Source: Bradyrhizobium sp. CCBAU 53421 (GTDB lineage: Bacteria; Pseudomonadota; Alphaproteobacteria; Rhizobiales; Xanthobacteraceae). Taken from it: 64,000 nt of DNA. A program made the translations under genes and the position numbers. Positions 48,982-57,577 of the stretch are shown here, piece after piece. The stretch covers positions 4,216,001 through 4,280,000 of the forward strand of contig NZ_CP030047.1 of the NCBI RefSeq assembly GCF_015291625.1, in the 5' to 3' direction. The notes under the pieces were generated by a model. It made no database searches. It had not been told where the DNA came from and worked only from the letters and a program-made list of their open reading frames with translations. How positions within the stretch are numbered: position 1 is the first letter of the stretch; each line of letters begins with the position of its first letter.

Positions 48982-49590
48982 GTGTCTCTATCATCTCCAT
49001 CAAAAGATATTGCGCTTGCGTCGTCTCAGGTCGCCGCTGGCGCGCTGCTGCGCGAAGTCAAGATCCGCGCGCGCCTTCGCCTGAATGATTTGGTCAATCA
49101 GGTGCCAGATGCGATCTTCTATGCGCGCTGGATCTCCAGGAAGCGACGTTGGGCTTTGCCGGTATCCTGGAAGCTCGCGCACGCCCTCAATATCGTTTCC
49201 ACGGAACTTGGATTTCAGGATTGGGCGCACGCTCGCCGTGTGCTCGAGGGACGGGCCCAACTATCCGACGACCAGGGCGGCCTCTGGTACGATCTACGTT
49301 GTCAATTCCAGCTCAACAGCTGGTTTTCAACCTATGCTGACGCCCGCGCTTTCTGCCGACAAGGTGGCGAGCGTTTTCTATTCCCGTTCGCAAGGCAGGT
49401 CGTCGTTGGCGACGATAATTTCGTGCGAATGCTAGGGCTGGATCCCGCGTCATCGCTCTGGAAGGAGACGGGGAACGATCTGGTCGCAAGTTATGGCACC
49501 CACGCCTGGCGCGCTCTTTGCGCGGCCCGCCTTGCGGCGACCCGTGGTCGTTTGCCGATTGGTCGTACGCCGACAGCGCGCAATCTTTGA
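48982..49590 (+). CDS. Hypothetical protein
   Basis: This 202-aa soluble protein is not recognised. Residues 20-75 are basic and helical (LLREVKIRARLRLNDLVNQV, ISRKRRWALPVSWKLAHALN). The second half is rich in aromatic residues: GLWYDLRCQFQLNSWF, then GERFLFPFARQVVVGDDNFVR and DPASSLWKETGNDLVASYG. GTG 48982 has GGAGG 6-10 bases upstream. It is the first plus-strand gene after the tRNA fragment. Between 48723 and 48981 only a GC-rich hairpin (AGCAGCG 48770, CGCTGCT 48801) is seen. Confidence 0.6.
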   Translation: MSLSSPSKDIALASSQVAAGALLREVKIRARLRLNDLVNQVPDAIFYARWISRKRRWALPVSWKLAHALNIVSTELGFQDWAHARRVLEGRAQLSDDQGGLWYDLRCQFQLNSWFSTYADARAFCRQGGERFLFPFARQVVVGDDNFVRMLGLDPASSLWKETGNDLVASYGTHAWRALCAARLAATRGRLPIGRTPTARNL

Positions 49591-49676
49591 CCTGAGCCAG
49601 ACGGCTGCCGCCACACCGCTTGAGACGCCTGCGCGCTCGGCCCGATATCAACCATATCTCAAAGAAACAAAGAAAC

Positions 49677-50459
49677 ATGTCTGCACATTTCGCTACGTCG
49701 GACGACGGAACGCGCATTGCCTATGAAATGACCGGCTCAGGTCCAGTTATGGTGCTTTTGCACGGTGGGGCTCAGTCTCGTCAAACATGGCGTGATGCCG
49801 GCTACGTGGATAGGCTGGGTTCGGACTTCACCGTCGTGACTATCGACCTTCGAGGTCACGGTGAAAGCGACAAGCCGACCAGCGTTGAGGCATACGGCAT
49901 CGACCGCCACTGCCAAGACATCCTGTCCGTTGCCGATCACGCGGGTATCGAACGATTCGCGCTCTGGGGGTACTCGTTCGGAGCAAATACCGGCCGCTAT
50001 CTTGCTGCCAGATCGGAGCGCGTCACGCGGTTCGTCATGGTCGGTGTGCCGTTTGGTCCCGGCGCTTCCGGCGACTTCCGCCGCACCGTGACGGGTGTTC
50101 GGGATCGCTGGATACCGATCCTGCGCGCCCAAAACGAGGGGATACTCGATCTGGAGTCGCTTACTCCCCCCGAGCGCGCCTATCTTCAGAGCGCCCGTGC
50201 GCAGCACGAAGTTCCGTGGCTTACCGCCATCCTCGACTGGGGCGAAATCGTTCCGGCGCAACTGCTCTGTCCAACGCTTTGGATCGTCGGCGGGGAAAAT
50301 CCGGTTGCACTGGAAGGCGCCCGGAGCATCGAGGCTGCCTTGGCGAACTCCAAGGTGTTGTTATGCACGATCGACGGACTGACACATGAATTGGAAATGA
50401 GCGACATCGATAACGTCTTGCCGCGCATCCAGGGTTTCATCAGAAATGCCAGTGGTTGA
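49677..50459 (+). CDS. Alpha/beta hydrolase
   Basis: This 260-aa cytoplasmic hydrolase has the fold's landmarks: oxyanion-loop VMVLLHGGAQSRQTW near residues 22-36, DLRGHGESDKP near 61-71, the nucleophile elbow GYSFG near 99-103, an acid in TLWIVGGENPV, and a histidine in DGLTHELEM near 240. The substrate is unknown (ester, epoxide or lactone). ATG 49677 is preferred over 49620, which lies in the upstream gene's tail and lacks support. It stands alone on the plus strand. Confidence 0.85.
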   Translation: MSAHFATSDDGTRIAYEMTGSGPVMVLLHGGAQSRQTWRDAGYVDRLGSDFTVVTIDLRGHGESDKPTSVEAYGIDRHCQDILSVADHAGIERFALWGYSFGANTGRYLAARSERVTRFVMVGVPFGPGASGDFRRTVTGVRDRWIPILRAQNEGILDLESLTPPERAYLQSARAQHEVPWLTAILDWGEIVPAQLLCPTLWIVGGENPVALEGARSIEAALANSKVLLCTIDGLTHELEMSDIDNVLPRIQGFIRNASG

Positions 50460-50553
50460 GGGGCGGGGCGCGCTGCAACGGCGTGCGGCACCCGTATTGA
50501 ACTCGGCCGAGGCTAGCGGCGACTAATCAGTCGGTAGACTGGAGGACCACGCC

Positions 50554-50703
50554 ATGCCCGACTGGATTCTCGCGCCGATCTGTGTGGCCGCACTGGGCGG
50601 CTTTATCTGGTTCGCGTTTCGACAGGGGTTCAAGGTCAAGCCCGACAAGAACAACCGCGACCATCCGACTCTGCCCCTTGGGCCGGACGGATCCTGGCGC
50701 TAA
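50554..50703 (+). CDS. 49-aa membrane microprotein
   Basis: ATG 50554 has GGAGG 10-14 bases upstream. The peptide has one short helix (about residues 5-19, ILAPICVAALGGFIWFAF) and a cytoplasmic-type tail with KVKPDKNNRDHPTLPLGPDG. It occurs in neither a FixK unit nor an obvious operon. Function unknown. Confidence 0.6.
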   Translation: MPDWILAPICVAALGGFIWFAFRQGFKVKPDKNNRDHPTLPLGPDGSWR

Positions 50704-51022
50704 GGGCGGTGTTGAACGACAGGGGCTGCCGGCACCACGCCGTGTGACCCGTGGCCGGGTGAGATCGTCATGCGGCCGAGGGTGCCAAGGATGGGGGTCG
50801 ACGGCGTCCTTTGCGGTCGGCGATCCCTACACCCTTTGGAGTATGCCAATCGTCACGTGAACCTTCTGCCCGGATGTGTAGACCTAGTGGCTACCGGGAT
50901 TTTGCATTTCCTTCCTGGGGCTAGAGCCGACGCCGTCCGCAAGCATTTTAAGCGGGCGGTGTTGTGCTGATCTGAACCACCGCCCCGTCGCAGCATCCCG
51001 CTCCCGCGCGCGGAGGCGGCCC
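50704..51022. other. Intergenic stretch without a supported gene
   Basis: The stretch contains GGGCGGTGTTG at both ends (50704 and 50954) as a direct repeat. One 66-codon frame (50770-50970) has no ribosome site or recognisable pattern. Confidence 0.4.
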
Positions 51023-51112
51023 ATGAAGCGAATACCCACGAGCGAAGCGATCATCACCGTCGCCTTGTTGGTGATGTTCGCACTCGTGATCTGGTTTGGC
51101 GCCATGCCCTGA
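51023..51112 (+). CDS. 29-aa single-helix microprotein
   Basis: ATG 51023 has GGAGG 9-13 bases upstream. It encodes KRIPTSEAII, then a hydrophobic run (VALLVMFALVIWFGAMP) and stops. It is too short for homology, but the strong ribosome site and clean single helix make translation plausible. It converges with the operon ending at 51221. Confidence 0.5.
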   Translation: MKRIPTSEAIITVALLVMFALVIWFGAMP

Positions 51113-51220
51113 GCACCGGACGTCCGGCGCGACGAGCCCGGAAGATCTCGAGCGGCTGGACGGGCGACGGTTTGGTGCTCCCGACACCCAAGTCACTGAG
51201 CCGGCGTGAAACGCCGAATC

Positions 51221-53110
51221 TCAGGCATTCTCGGCGTCGCGAATAACCTCGAACGGCAAGGGGGGGACGTTGTATTCGGCGATGTTCAGCTTCCAGATGT
51301 GGTGGTCGTCCGTGCCGCCGGCCGACGCAAATCCAAGCCTCTTGTACAGGTCGCGCACCAATCCGTTCTTGGCGGTGGGGAGGTAGCTGCCCTCCAGCGT
51401 ATCGACACCGTTCAAGCGGCAATGGCGGACGAGCTCGGCAACGATGGCTTCCTCGACCCGTCGGCCGAGGACCCGGCAGCTCATCAACCAGGTGTCGATG
51501 TCGTAAGCCGTGTCCTTCTTTCGCGCAATGACGACGCCGATAACTCCGTTGTCGCCAAAGCGGTCGCGAAGCCTGATCTGGAAAGTCAGGCAATCCGGCG
51601 AACGCGACATCGTCTCGACTTCGGAATGCGTGTAGCGACGCGTCGTCAGGTTGAATTGATTGGTCTTGTTGATGAGCTGTGCGATCCGCCCGAGATTGAC
51701 GGCATCGAACGCGTGGAATTCGATCGTCATGCCGAGCGACGCCAGAAATTCATCCATGTCGCGAGACTTGGCCGACAGCTCCGCGCGCTGGGCATTCGCC
51801 TGATATTGGGCGCCGCGCTGACGATCCTCCTCGGAGAACGTGACGGCTTCGAAATAGCCCGCGTTCAACAGCGTGCGCGCGTAAAGCGAAGGATCGGCGG
51901 GAAGTTCGGGCACGGCCACCATCGGCAACGCCTTTCGCACCTGACTTCGCTCGGCGGGATTGTCGTCGAGCAGCACCAGGGAATCCAGACCAATATTCAG
52001 CGTCTTGGCGATCGCCTCGATGTTGGTCGCCTTGTCGCTCCAGTTGGCCTGAAAGACGGCAATGTGGTCCAGCTTCAGCAACATCTCGGGGTGTTCCAGG
52101 AAGGGCTGTCGCGCGACCTCATCCGTGTTCTTCGAGGACACCGCCAGGATCACACCGCGATCGCGCAGCTGAAGCGCCGTTCGCTGGATTTCGGAGAAGG
52201 CTTCTCCTACCCCATCGCCCTGTCCGAGAACGATGCCTTCCAGTCCATCGTCGCCGATCGTGCCGCCCCAGACCGTGTTATCGAGGTCGAGCACGAGGCA
52301 TTTGCGGGCGTTGCCGCGGATCGCGCCAAGGAGGCGTCCAACATACTCAACGTAGATCGGTACCATCGTTTGCGCGAACGGCAACTTGTAGAGATTCCAT
52401 TGGACGGGATTGTGCCAGTTCTGGGTTCCGATCGATTCCGCCAGGGCGGCGACATCGAGTATGTAGTCACCCCGCTTCGCGGCGAGCTCGCGAAGCCCGT
52501 CGTTGAAGTCCTGAATCTGGCGGCGCATCGACATGGACACTTGCGCGTCCATGCTTCCGAACAGCGGTTGCGGAGGGCAGGCAACGGTCTGAAAAATCAC
52601 CGGCACGCCGGCGCCGCGCTCGAGACCCTCACGTATCATGCCCAAATAGTCGAGGGCGGACTGGTCCGACGGGGCGTTGCCGCCGCTGTTGAGGGGAAAT
52701 CCGTGGAAATCCAGCGCCAGCAGAACGGCGTCGGGCTTGGAGGAATTGATCGCGGAGGATGGGTCGAGCGCTTCCTGCACAACCTGATCGTAATCAGCCT
52801 GAGTCACGCGCAGCAAGACGCCGTGGCGCGCGGCGCCTGCGGCGAGGGCAGGGGCGAACAGGCAGGTCGTACCATTGCCCAGCAATCCAAGATGAAACTC
52901 GCGAAGCGGCGAGAGCGCCTTCTTCTTGGTTCGCGCGCGCTCTATGCTCTTCGAAAGGCGGGTGAGCTGATCGGTGTTGAGGCACTTGGCGGCGAGCGCG
53001 ACGATATCGGCGCCGCTCGGATCGTCGGAGGCGTCAAGCGCGCTGCATAGCGACTTGAAGTCCGCCGGCGGCGTCTCTAACCAAGGCAGTTCTTGAAGCT
53101 GAAACGTCAT
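51221..53110 (-). CDS. FkbH-like HAD-IIIC / GNAT protein
   Basis: This 629-aa protein has an N-terminal SGNH-like domain (about 70-260), a HAD domain with CLVLDLDNTVWGGTIGDDG (nucleophile D275, D277) and VSSKN near 325, then LLDDNPAER. A C-terminal GNAT-like domain (about 470-610) has DTWLMSCRVLGRRVEEAIV. FkbH-type enzymes load a glyceryl unit from 1,3-bisphosphoglycerate onto an acyl carrier protein and remove the phosphate. The ACP at 53557 is two genes upstream in the same operon. It is last of seven minus-strand genes. Whether the product is glyceryl-ACP is inferred. Confidence 0.85.
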   Translation of the reverse strand: MTFQLQELPWLETPPADFKSLCSALDASDDPSGADIVALAAKCLNTDQLTRLSKSIERARTKKKALSPLREFHLGLLGNGTTCLFAPALAAGAARHGVLLRVTQADYDQVVQEALDPSSAINSSKPDAVLLALDFHGFPLNSGGNAPSDQSALDYLGMIREGLERGAGVPVIFQTVACPPQPLFGSMDAQVSMSMRRQIQDFNDGLRELAAKRGDYILDVAALAESIGTQNWHNPVQWNLYKLPFAQTMVPIYVEYVGRLLGAIRGNARKCLVLDLDNTVWGGTIGDDGLEGIVLGQGDGVGEAFSEIQRTALQLRDRGVILAVSSKNTDEVARQPFLEHPEMLLKLDHIAVFQANWSDKATNIEAIAKTLNIGLDSLVLLDDNPAERSQVRKALPMVAVPELPADPSLYARTLLNAGYFEAVTFSEEDRQRGAQYQANAQRAELSAKSRDMDEFLASLGMTIEFHAFDAVNLGRIAQLINKTNQFNLTTRRYTHSEVETMSRSPDCLTFQIRLRDRFGDNGVIGVVIARKKDTAYDIDTWLMSCRVLGRRVEEAIVAELVRHCRLNGVDTLEGSYLPTAKNGLVRDLYKRLGFASAGGTDDHHIWKLNIAEYNVPPLPFEVIRDAENA

Positions 53111-53131
53111 GGCGTCGACCCCGGGATGGTG

Positions 53132-53560
53132 TCATTGATCTAGCAGTTTGGATCCGGCGGTGCCGCTCGCGATCAACTTCTCACCCGCGTAAACCCGAAA
53201 CTTCAGGCTGACGGTATGGGTGGAATGCGACACGTGCGTTAGCTCGCCGTTGAAAGTCGCTTCCTCGTCAATGTACAGCGGCTGATTGAAGTCGATCCGC
53301 CAGCTCGTGGCTAGCCCGAGGTCACCCGGCAAGTGCATTCCGACCAGATGCGAAAGTCTAGCGACCGTGAGCGCGCCGTACACCACGGGGCCCGAGAATC
53401 CGCGGCTCCGCGCGAATTCGGAATCGATATGAATGCGGCTCGAATCTCCCGACAGCTCTCGGAAGGTATCCATCTCGCTCTGACCGATCCGGAACGGAAT
53501 CGAGACGGTCATGCCTTCCTTAAGCTCGTTCCATGCCAGCACTCGTGGCTTTTCGCTCAA
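53132..53560 (-). CDS. MaoC-like hot-dog fold protein
   Basis: This 142-aa protein has the MaoC order: KEGMTVSIPFRIGQSEMDTFRELSGD-type start, SRIHIDSEFARSRGFSGPVVYG (catalytic-like D-x-NP/H region, here IHIDSEFA), then GLATSWRIDFNQPLYIDEEAT. Relatives hydrate enoyl-CoA or enoyl-ACP. The start is uncertain: TTG 53560 overlaps the ACP stop (TTGA), with GTG or ATG 53512 as alternatives; the family N-terminus requires a start before LAWNELKEG. Its place between ACP and FkbH suggests action on an ACP-bound acyl unit. Confidence 0.8.
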   Translation of the reverse strand: MSEKPRVLAWNELKEGMTVSIPFRIGQSEMDTFRELSGDSSRIHIDSEFARSRGFSGPVVYGALTVARLSHLVGMHLPGDLGLATSWRIDFNQPLYIDEEATFNGELTHVSHSTHTVSLKFRVYAGEKLIASGTAGSKLLDQ

Positions 53561-53802
53561 CGCGCAGCTCGCTGACGAATGACGTTGACGAACTCTCCGA
53601 CGTTCTTCAGGGCGGCAACTTCGCCAGTCGAGAACTGGATCTTGAACTCCACCTCGACAGCGACGACCAGCCGGATATTGCTGAGGCTGTCCCACGCCGG
53701 CACTTCTGCCGCGGTCATTTCCGGATGGGGCGTTAGCGTGTCGTCGTCGAAGACGTCCCGGAAAATCGGCGTGAGGCGGGAATAAATTTCCTCGTCAGTC
53801 AT
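53557..53802 (-). CDS. Acyl carrier protein
   Basis: This 81-aa acidic protein has four expected helices and the phosphopantetheine site WDSLSNIRL, with S39. It is DltC/ACP-like and should carry the acyl unit as a thioester in the cytoplasm. ATG 53802 is chosen over 53853 because the family begins a few residues before EEIYSRLTPIF. It ends 1-4 bases into the MaoC gene. A separate carrier within this operon points to a dedicated acyl pathway. Confidence 0.88.
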   Translation of the reverse strand: MTDEEIYSRLTPIFRDVFDDDTLTPHPEMTAAEVPAWDSLSNIRLVVAVEVEFKIQFSTGEVAALKNVGEFVNVIRQRAAR

Positions 53803-53922
53803 CACTATCGTCCCATGATTTGGGTGAGTCGGCGGCGGCGTCGAAATTGCCAAGCAAGCCCCGAAAAATCCGCCTTTTCGGCGCGAGAACTAGCAGATGG
53901 CACCGGCATTCACAAGGCTCCT

Positions 53923-55041
53923 TCACCGCCTGCCCAGCATGGCGTCCAGGCGCGGGCCAAGTTCCGCGCTCAGTTGGGCGTAACCGGCCTTGTCGAGATG
54001 GACGTGATCGAGGAATTCGGACGCCGGAAGGGTGGCGAGCGGCCCAACGTAAACTCGGTCCGGAGGCTGTGGTGAGATGATTTGCACGAGTTGAGCCTGC
54101 AGCTCGGCAAACTTCTGCTGCGGAAGCAGGTCGGGCAATACCTTGGGGTTCTCGGTCGCGTAGAAGATCAGCGTGGGCTGCTTTGCCTCCGAGACGCGGC
54201 GCAGGATCCGATCCAGGGCTTGTCGCTGCGGGTTATCGGGAGCCAGATCGATCTTCTCGTACCGCGCGCGTGCGCGCATCAGGAGCACGACATCGCCAAG
54301 GTCGTCGCCGGTTGCGCCAGTCGAGCGTTGCAGCCGCTTGTCCGCTGCATCGCGCAGGCCCGCCAGGAAGTTGAAGGGACTGCCGTCGAACCACAGCGCC
54401 TGGAGAAAGTCGCGGGACCGGTACAGAAACCACCAGTTGACGAGGGCGTCGTGGCTCCATCCCGCAATTCCGCCAGCGCCCTTGCCGGTGGAATAGGTAC
54501 CGTTGGAATCCACCGACAGAGTGTCCAACCAGAGACGGGTCCTGGTTTCGCCTTCACGATCGAAATCCCGGGAGAAAGACCGCAGGCTCAGATCGAACAC
54601 GATGGCATCCGGCTTCGAGGGCAGCACGATGCGCACAAGGTTCTCAAGATCGGTCGGAAGCGTTCCGTTCATGCCGAAGTTGGCGACGAGCACCTTTTGA
54701 CCGGGATGCTTCTCGGCAAGCCAATTCTGCAACTGGCGCGACAAGGTGTGCGCCTGCCAGGCGGTATCGCCTTTGTCCCGCATGGCCCGGCCGAAGATCA
54801 GGGAGTCGCCCAGAACGGCAACCTTCACTCCGTCGAACTTCCGAAACTCCTCGAGCTTGGCATAAAGAGCTGCCGGCGACTGGACGTCGATCGTTGTCTG
54901 AAAGATGCCGCTGGCCGGGGCGGCCATTCGCAAGACCACATCCAGGCAGGCCAGTATCGCGATCAGCGCGGCAACCGTCACGCCCAAACGCGAGAGGACG
55001 TCGCTGCCTCGGTATCCCTTTGTTTTTGGAGCCTCAACCAT
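53923..55041 (-). CDS. Membrane-anchored SGNH protein (DltD/AlgX-like position)
   Basis: This 372-aa protein has one N-terminal helix (about 18-40) and a periplasmic SGNH-type domain. Block I is VAVLGDSLIFG (S80), block III NFGMNG (N125), and the C-terminal FLDHVHLDKAGY carries the Asp and His. Such proteins transfer or remove acyl groups on envelope polymers. It lies 7 bases after the 37-aa gene and follows the MBOAT gene, as dltD follows dltB/dltX. It is named by position and fold, not by close similarity to DltD. Confidence 0.78.
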   Translation of the reverse strand: MVEAPKTKGYRGSDVLSRLGVTVAALIAILACLDVVLRMAAPASGIFQTTIDVQSPAALYAKLEEFRKFDGVKVAVLGDSLIFGRAMRDKGDTAWQAHTLSRQLQNWLAEKHPGQKVLVANFGMNGTLPTDLENLVRIVLPSKPDAIVFDLSLRSFSRDFDREGETRTRLWLDTLSVDSNGTYSTGKGAGGIAGWSHDALVNWWFLYRSRDFLQALWFDGSPFNFLAGLRDAADKRLQRSTGATGDDLGDVVLLMRARARYEKIDLAPDNPQRQALDRILRRVSEAKQPTLIFYATENPKVLPDLLPQQKFAELQAQLVQIISPQPPDRVYVGPLATLPASEFLDHVHLDKAGYAQLSAELGPRLDAMLGRR

Positions 55042-55047
55042 CAGCGT

Positions 55048-55161
55048 TCAGAAATTCTGGTAAACGAACAGCGCCTGGCCGGTGTTCGACAGCAGCACGA
55101 TGATGGCGATCTTCGCGGCCAGCCACACGATCTTGAGAATGTCGTCGCGTCCCAATGTCAT
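55048..55161 (-). CDS. 37-aa DltX-like membrane microprotein ending FVYQNF
   Basis: ATG 55161 overlaps the MBOAT stop (ATGA), so it is co-translated. The peptide has a polar start (TLGRDDILK), one helix (about residues 11-25, IVWLAAKIAIIVLLS) and the end TGQALFVYQNF. DltX peptides of Gram-positive dlt operons are also single helices that end in an FxYxxF motif (FIYNEF type), whose tyrosine takes part in acyl transfer between DltB and DltD. Here the same motif ends a peptide between an MBOAT and an SGNH gene. The match is by motif and position only. Confidence 0.72.
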   Translation of the reverse strand: MTLGRDDILKIVWLAAKIAIIVLLSNTGQALFVYQNF

Positions 55162-56375
55162 GGATACAGCCCCAGCATCTTGCCGTAGATCGCGCCCCAT
55201 TCCGAGTAGGATTTGAGCCAAAGGATCAGCGTTGTCGAGACGAATGCGTAAACGAGAAAGCGGCGGAGATAGATCGAAGCCCCGGTGGCGACCGGCCCCT
55301 TCTTGACGCCGACATATTTGCGGACGAGCTGGCTCGCAACCAGGGCTCCGCCGTGAACCGTGCCGAACGCCAGAAAGCCCCACGTCACCCCATGCCAAAG
55401 CGCGATCAGGATCATCGAGAGGAAGTACACCGCCGATATCATGGCAAACTGAATACTGCGCGGCGCCTTCTTGATGACAATGAAGTTGAGCGGCGTGAAG
55501 ACGTAGTCCCTGACCAGCGTGCTGAGCGAGATATGCCACCGATTCCAGAATTCCTGGATCGTCGTTGAATCGAACGGCCGATTGAAGTTTTCAATCAGCC
55601 GGAAGCCCATCAGCGAGGCTGTGCCGATCACGATGTCGCAATAGCCGCTGAAATCGAGATAGATGAGGCCAAGCTGAGCGAGGGCCCCGACCCACAGCAT
55701 CGGCCCCGACATTTGCGCGGCATTGTCGAACGAGAAGATTCCGAACGCCGAGAGATTGTCGGCGAGGACGAACTTCTTGATCATCCCGTTGGCGATGCGA
55801 TGAAGGGCAGGGATGACTGCCTTGGAATCGAAGGTCGGAGATGCCAGCTGCTGCTCGAAGCTCCGATAGCGCTCGATCGGGCCGGCCAGCAACGCGGGGA
55901 AGAACAGGACGTAGGTGCAGAACCGAAGGAAGCTCGGCCTTTCGATGAATTCCACCTCCATCAGGTAGCTCACGCAACGGAACACCATGTAGGAGATGCC
56001 GATGATGTGGACCGGCATGTAGTGGAACGGGTTGGCCCCTCCCAGCAGTCGAGGGTCTCGCGCCAGAAACAGAAAGATCCAGAGCAGCGCCACGACGAGG
56101 AGCTGCGCTTCCATGGTGAAGCGCGCGCCGCGCTGCTTGCGAAACAGGCCGATCCCGTATGAGGCGGCAAGGAAGCCGGCCAGCACGATGATCGACGCCG
56201 GATCGAATCCGAAGCTGATGAAGAATGCGAAGCTCAGGAGCAGCAGGGCGACATTGCGCGCCATCTGCAGATTGACGGCGCAGCAGATAATGATGGCGGC
56301 CGCCGAGATATACAGAAACTCGAAGCTGTTCAGGGAAGGCCCGCCTACGACGGCGGCCGCAGATTGGAAAAGCAT
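55158..56375 (-). CDS. MBOAT O-acyltransferase (DltB/AlgI/PatA-like)
   Basis: This 405-aa inner-membrane protein has about eleven hydrophobic segments and the MBOAT hallmarks: GPIERY near 165-170, YLDFSGYCD near 239-247, EFWNRWHISLS near 275-285, and the catalytic histidine H328 in ALWHG. Such enzymes carry acyl groups across the membrane to extracytoplasmic targets. AAGGG precedes the ATG at 56375. With the downstream carrier protein and FkbH, it should accept an acyl group from ACP. Confidence 0.92.
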   Translation of the reverse strand: MLFQSAAAVVGGPSLNSFEFLYISAAAIIICCAVNLQMARNVALLLLSFAFFISFGFDPASIIVLAGFLAASYGIGLFRKQRGARFTMEAQLLVVALLWIFLFLARDPRLLGGANPFHYMPVHIIGISYMVFRCVSYLMEVEFIERPSFLRFCTYVLFFPALLAGPIERYRSFEQQLASPTFDSKAVIPALHRIANGMIKKFVLADNLSAFGIFSFDNAAQMSGPMLWVGALAQLGLIYLDFSGYCDIVIGTASLMGFRLIENFNRPFDSTTIQEFWNRWHISLSTLVRDYVFTPLNFIVIKKAPRSIQFAMISAVYFLSMILIALWHGVTWGFLAFGTVHGGALVASQLVRKYVGVKKGPVATGASIYLRRFLVYAFVSTTLILWLKSYSEWGAIYGKMLGLYP

Positions 56376-56402
56376 GGCATCCCTTCTCGACGCAACGAGT
56401 CC

Positions 56403-57419
56403 CTAAACGGGCCGCCGTCCGACAGCCACGCAATTGATCGTCAGGCGGTCTTTCAGGCAGCGCTCCAGGCGATACCCCGTCATCGGGAATAGTTCGTTCT
56501 TCTCGATCTCGAAACCCGCCGATGTCATGAGGTCGATCATCTCCGACGGCTTGTCGATCAGGTAGAGGTGATCGGGAGCAGGGCTGTTGGCGGGCATATT
56601 GACCAGGATCCTTCCGCCGGGCTTCAGATAGCGGATCAGGGACCGCAGGGCCTTGAGCGGGTCCTCGAGATGCTCGAGCAACTCGCTCACGACGATGCTG
56701 TCGAAGCTGTCGCGTTGATCGGGCGCGTCGAACATGTCCTGCCGGACCAGCTCGATCTCGTCACTGACGCCGATCACTTCCAGCGTGCGCCGCGTGGCCG
56801 CGATGGCGCCTTCGCTGACGTCCCACCCGACGATCGAGCCAGACCGAGGATCCGTTGCCGTCAGATAGAGCAGGGCGCCATGGCCGGGCCCTACCTCGAG
56901 ATGACGGTATCCTTCCGGGAGCATCGGCAGGTACTGGCTCCGGTAGAAGGTCAGCGCGCAGGCGTGGTTGTGCCAGAACACGCCCGACAGCAGCAGCCCG
57001 TTCATGTATTTTTCCATGACGTCGGGCTTCGAGTAGACGTCGCGAACGGCCTCGCTGAATTTGGAGCGCTCATAGCGTCCATGGCGCCGGAAGAACAACT
57101 CGGCTTCCAGGATCATGTTCTCGCAGAAGTACCGGTAGTCGTGGCAAATCTTGTCGATGGTCCCGAAGTGATGGAGCGCGATCTTGGTGACGAGCTGCGA
57201 CGATGCCTCGGTGTCGCGCATGACCTCCAGCGACCTGTTGCCGAGGCTGGTCGCCAAGGTGGCCTCGTGCTGGGGCCACGCGGCAATCTGTCGCTCGACC
57301 AGTGCTGAAAGATAGGGGTACGCAGCAATATCGATCTCTGCGATCCTCGACCGCCGCACGATGTCCGTGGAACCAGTCACCTGACCACCCTTTGGTTGAA
57401 AATATCGCCCTTCTGACAT
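56403..57419 (-). CDS. Class I SAM-dependent methyltransferase
   Basis: This 338-aa protein has an N-terminal helical region (about 20-150) and a Rossmann methyltransferase domain: YRHLEVGPGHGALLYL (motif I near 180), GWDVSEGAIAAT, and VSELLEHLEDPLKAL and GGRILVNMP later. The E/D-x-G-x-G-x-G form is present (EVGPGHG). The target is unknown; it may methylate the acyl unit or a sugar. ATG 57419 (MSEGRYF) is chosen; 57473 is possible but less usual. It is the first gene of the acylation operon. Confidence 0.82.
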   Translation of the reverse strand: MSEGRYFQPKGGQVTGSTDIVRRSRIAEIDIAAYPYLSALVERQIAAWPQHEATLATSLGNRSLEVMRDTEASSQLVTKIALHHFGTIDKICHDYRYFCENMILEAELFFRRHGRYERSKFSEAVRDVYSKPDVMEKYMNGLLLSGVFWHNHACALTFYRSQYLPMLPEGYRHLEVGPGHGALLYLTATDPRSGSIVGWDVSEGAIAATRRTLEVIGVSDEIELVRQDMFDAPDQRDSFDSIVVSELLEHLEDPLKALRSLIRYLKPGGRILVNMPANSPAPDHLYLIDKPSEMIDLMTSAGFEIEKNELFPMTGYRLERCLKDRLTINCVAVGRRPV

Positions 57420-57577
57420 AGCCGGGCTTATCCGTGCAAGCCCTTGAACGGCGATAATTGTTCTCGACAACAAGGCCGGAGGGCGTCCCGGTGAGGCAGG
57501 GCGGAGGCGTCAGCCAATTGATAGCTTGACGGAGCCAAAAAGCTCGGCCAGATAGCCGCAAAGTCAAGGGCCGGAAC

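Noticed and set aside
51206..53050. 614-codon plus-strand frame across the FkbH gene
   Set aside because: It is antisense to a gene with clear HAD motifs and operon position; composition is of the shadow type.
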